Assembly (NCBI GenBank): GCA_035926095.1
Contig: JAVRQT010000013.1
Location: 992,001-1,056,000 of the forward strand
Reading direction: 5' to 3'
From: Elasticomyces elasticus
Taxonomy: Eukaryota; Ascomycota; Dothideomycetes; Mycosphaerellales; Teratosphaeriaceae
Length of the DNA: 64,000 nt
The notes under the pieces are model-generated. The model was not told the DNA's origin. It made no database searches and worked only from the letters and a program-made list of their open reading frames with translations. A program made the position numbers and the translations under genes. This document shows, one piece after another, positions 63,925 to 64,000 of the stretch; position 1 is the first letter of the stretch; each line of letters starts with the position of its first letter.

Positions 63925-64000
63925 GGTGAGAGTCGGGTCGTGACGCTGTCTTGAAGTCTCGCTATTGTGTAGGTGTCAAGTCGAGTCCCGCTGGTAGTCG
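63925..64000. other. upstream region at window edge
   Basis: 76 bases upstream of the SDR gene, cut by the window. Nothing else assignable. Confidence 0.3.

Noticed and set aside
1..64000. CRISPR array, bacterial operon, riboswitch or phage
   Set aside because: No regular spacer repeats or bacterial signals; introns and gene content are fungal.

Overview
The window is nuclear DNA of a filamentous ascomycete, most likely a Dothideomycete. The evidence is coding DNA on both strands broken by roughly 50-base introns (mostly GT..CTRAC..AG), three HET-domain genes, a Zn2Cys6 regulator, a formate/nitrite transporter and fungal forms of PNO1, MDM31, MRPL25 and MTR2. The taxonomic level is inference. 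I built exon models by checking splice signals and reading phase by eye; nothing was aligned against a database.

Layout. 0-3 kb: an alpha/beta hydrolase cut by the window edge, divergent from eIF3m. 3.2-8.4 kb: a Zn2Cys6 factor, a 2-oxoglutarate oxygenase-like enzyme and a GABA-type permease, a possible small metabolic unit. 8.8-10.6 kb: HET gene 1. 12-15 kb: PNO1 and MDM31, divergent. 15.4-19.3 kb: flavin-reductase-like, DUF1203 and NmrA-like genes. 19.8-23 kb: a six-exon gene joining a fungal STAND-type N-terminal domain to an Rga-like LIM array without a RhoGAP domain. 23.5-25.3 kb: a broken HET gene. 25.7-28.4 kb: an NTF2-like gene, an AIG1-like GTPase relic and an orphan gene. 29-33.3 kb: FNT transporter, small secreted cysteine protein, F-box gene with a decayed partial copy, and a small zinc-binding protein. 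33.8-35.1 kb: two decayed copies of a NO VEIN-like gene. 35.3-35.9 kb: three tandem tRNA-like units. 36.2-38 kb: MRPL25 and PUP3, divergent. 38.8-42 kb: HET-E-like gene and LYS1. 42.2 kb: a third NO VEIN-like relic. 43.2-48 kb: the intact NO VEIN-like gene (GHKL ATPase plus DUF3883). 48.8-50.2 kb: a reductase pseudogene split by a 416-bp hAT-type miniature element with an exact 8-bp target duplication. 51-53.1 kb: second amino-acid permease. 53.7-64 kb: GH47 mannosidase, small membrane protein, 892-aa nuclear-like protein, MTR2, eL38, metallo-beta-lactamase-fold protein and an SDR reductase.

How it fits together. Conserved housekeeping genes in divergent pairs alternate with accessory stretches rich in allorecognition or innate-immunity-type families (HET, STAND-N, GHKL/DUF3883, AIG1-like GTPase, F-box). 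In those stretches duplication and decay are visible directly in the sequence. The best leads for new biology are the tandem tRNA-like units, the NO VEIN-like gene with its three dead relatives, the STAND-N/LIM fusion, and the hAT miniature element caught inside a reductase gene.
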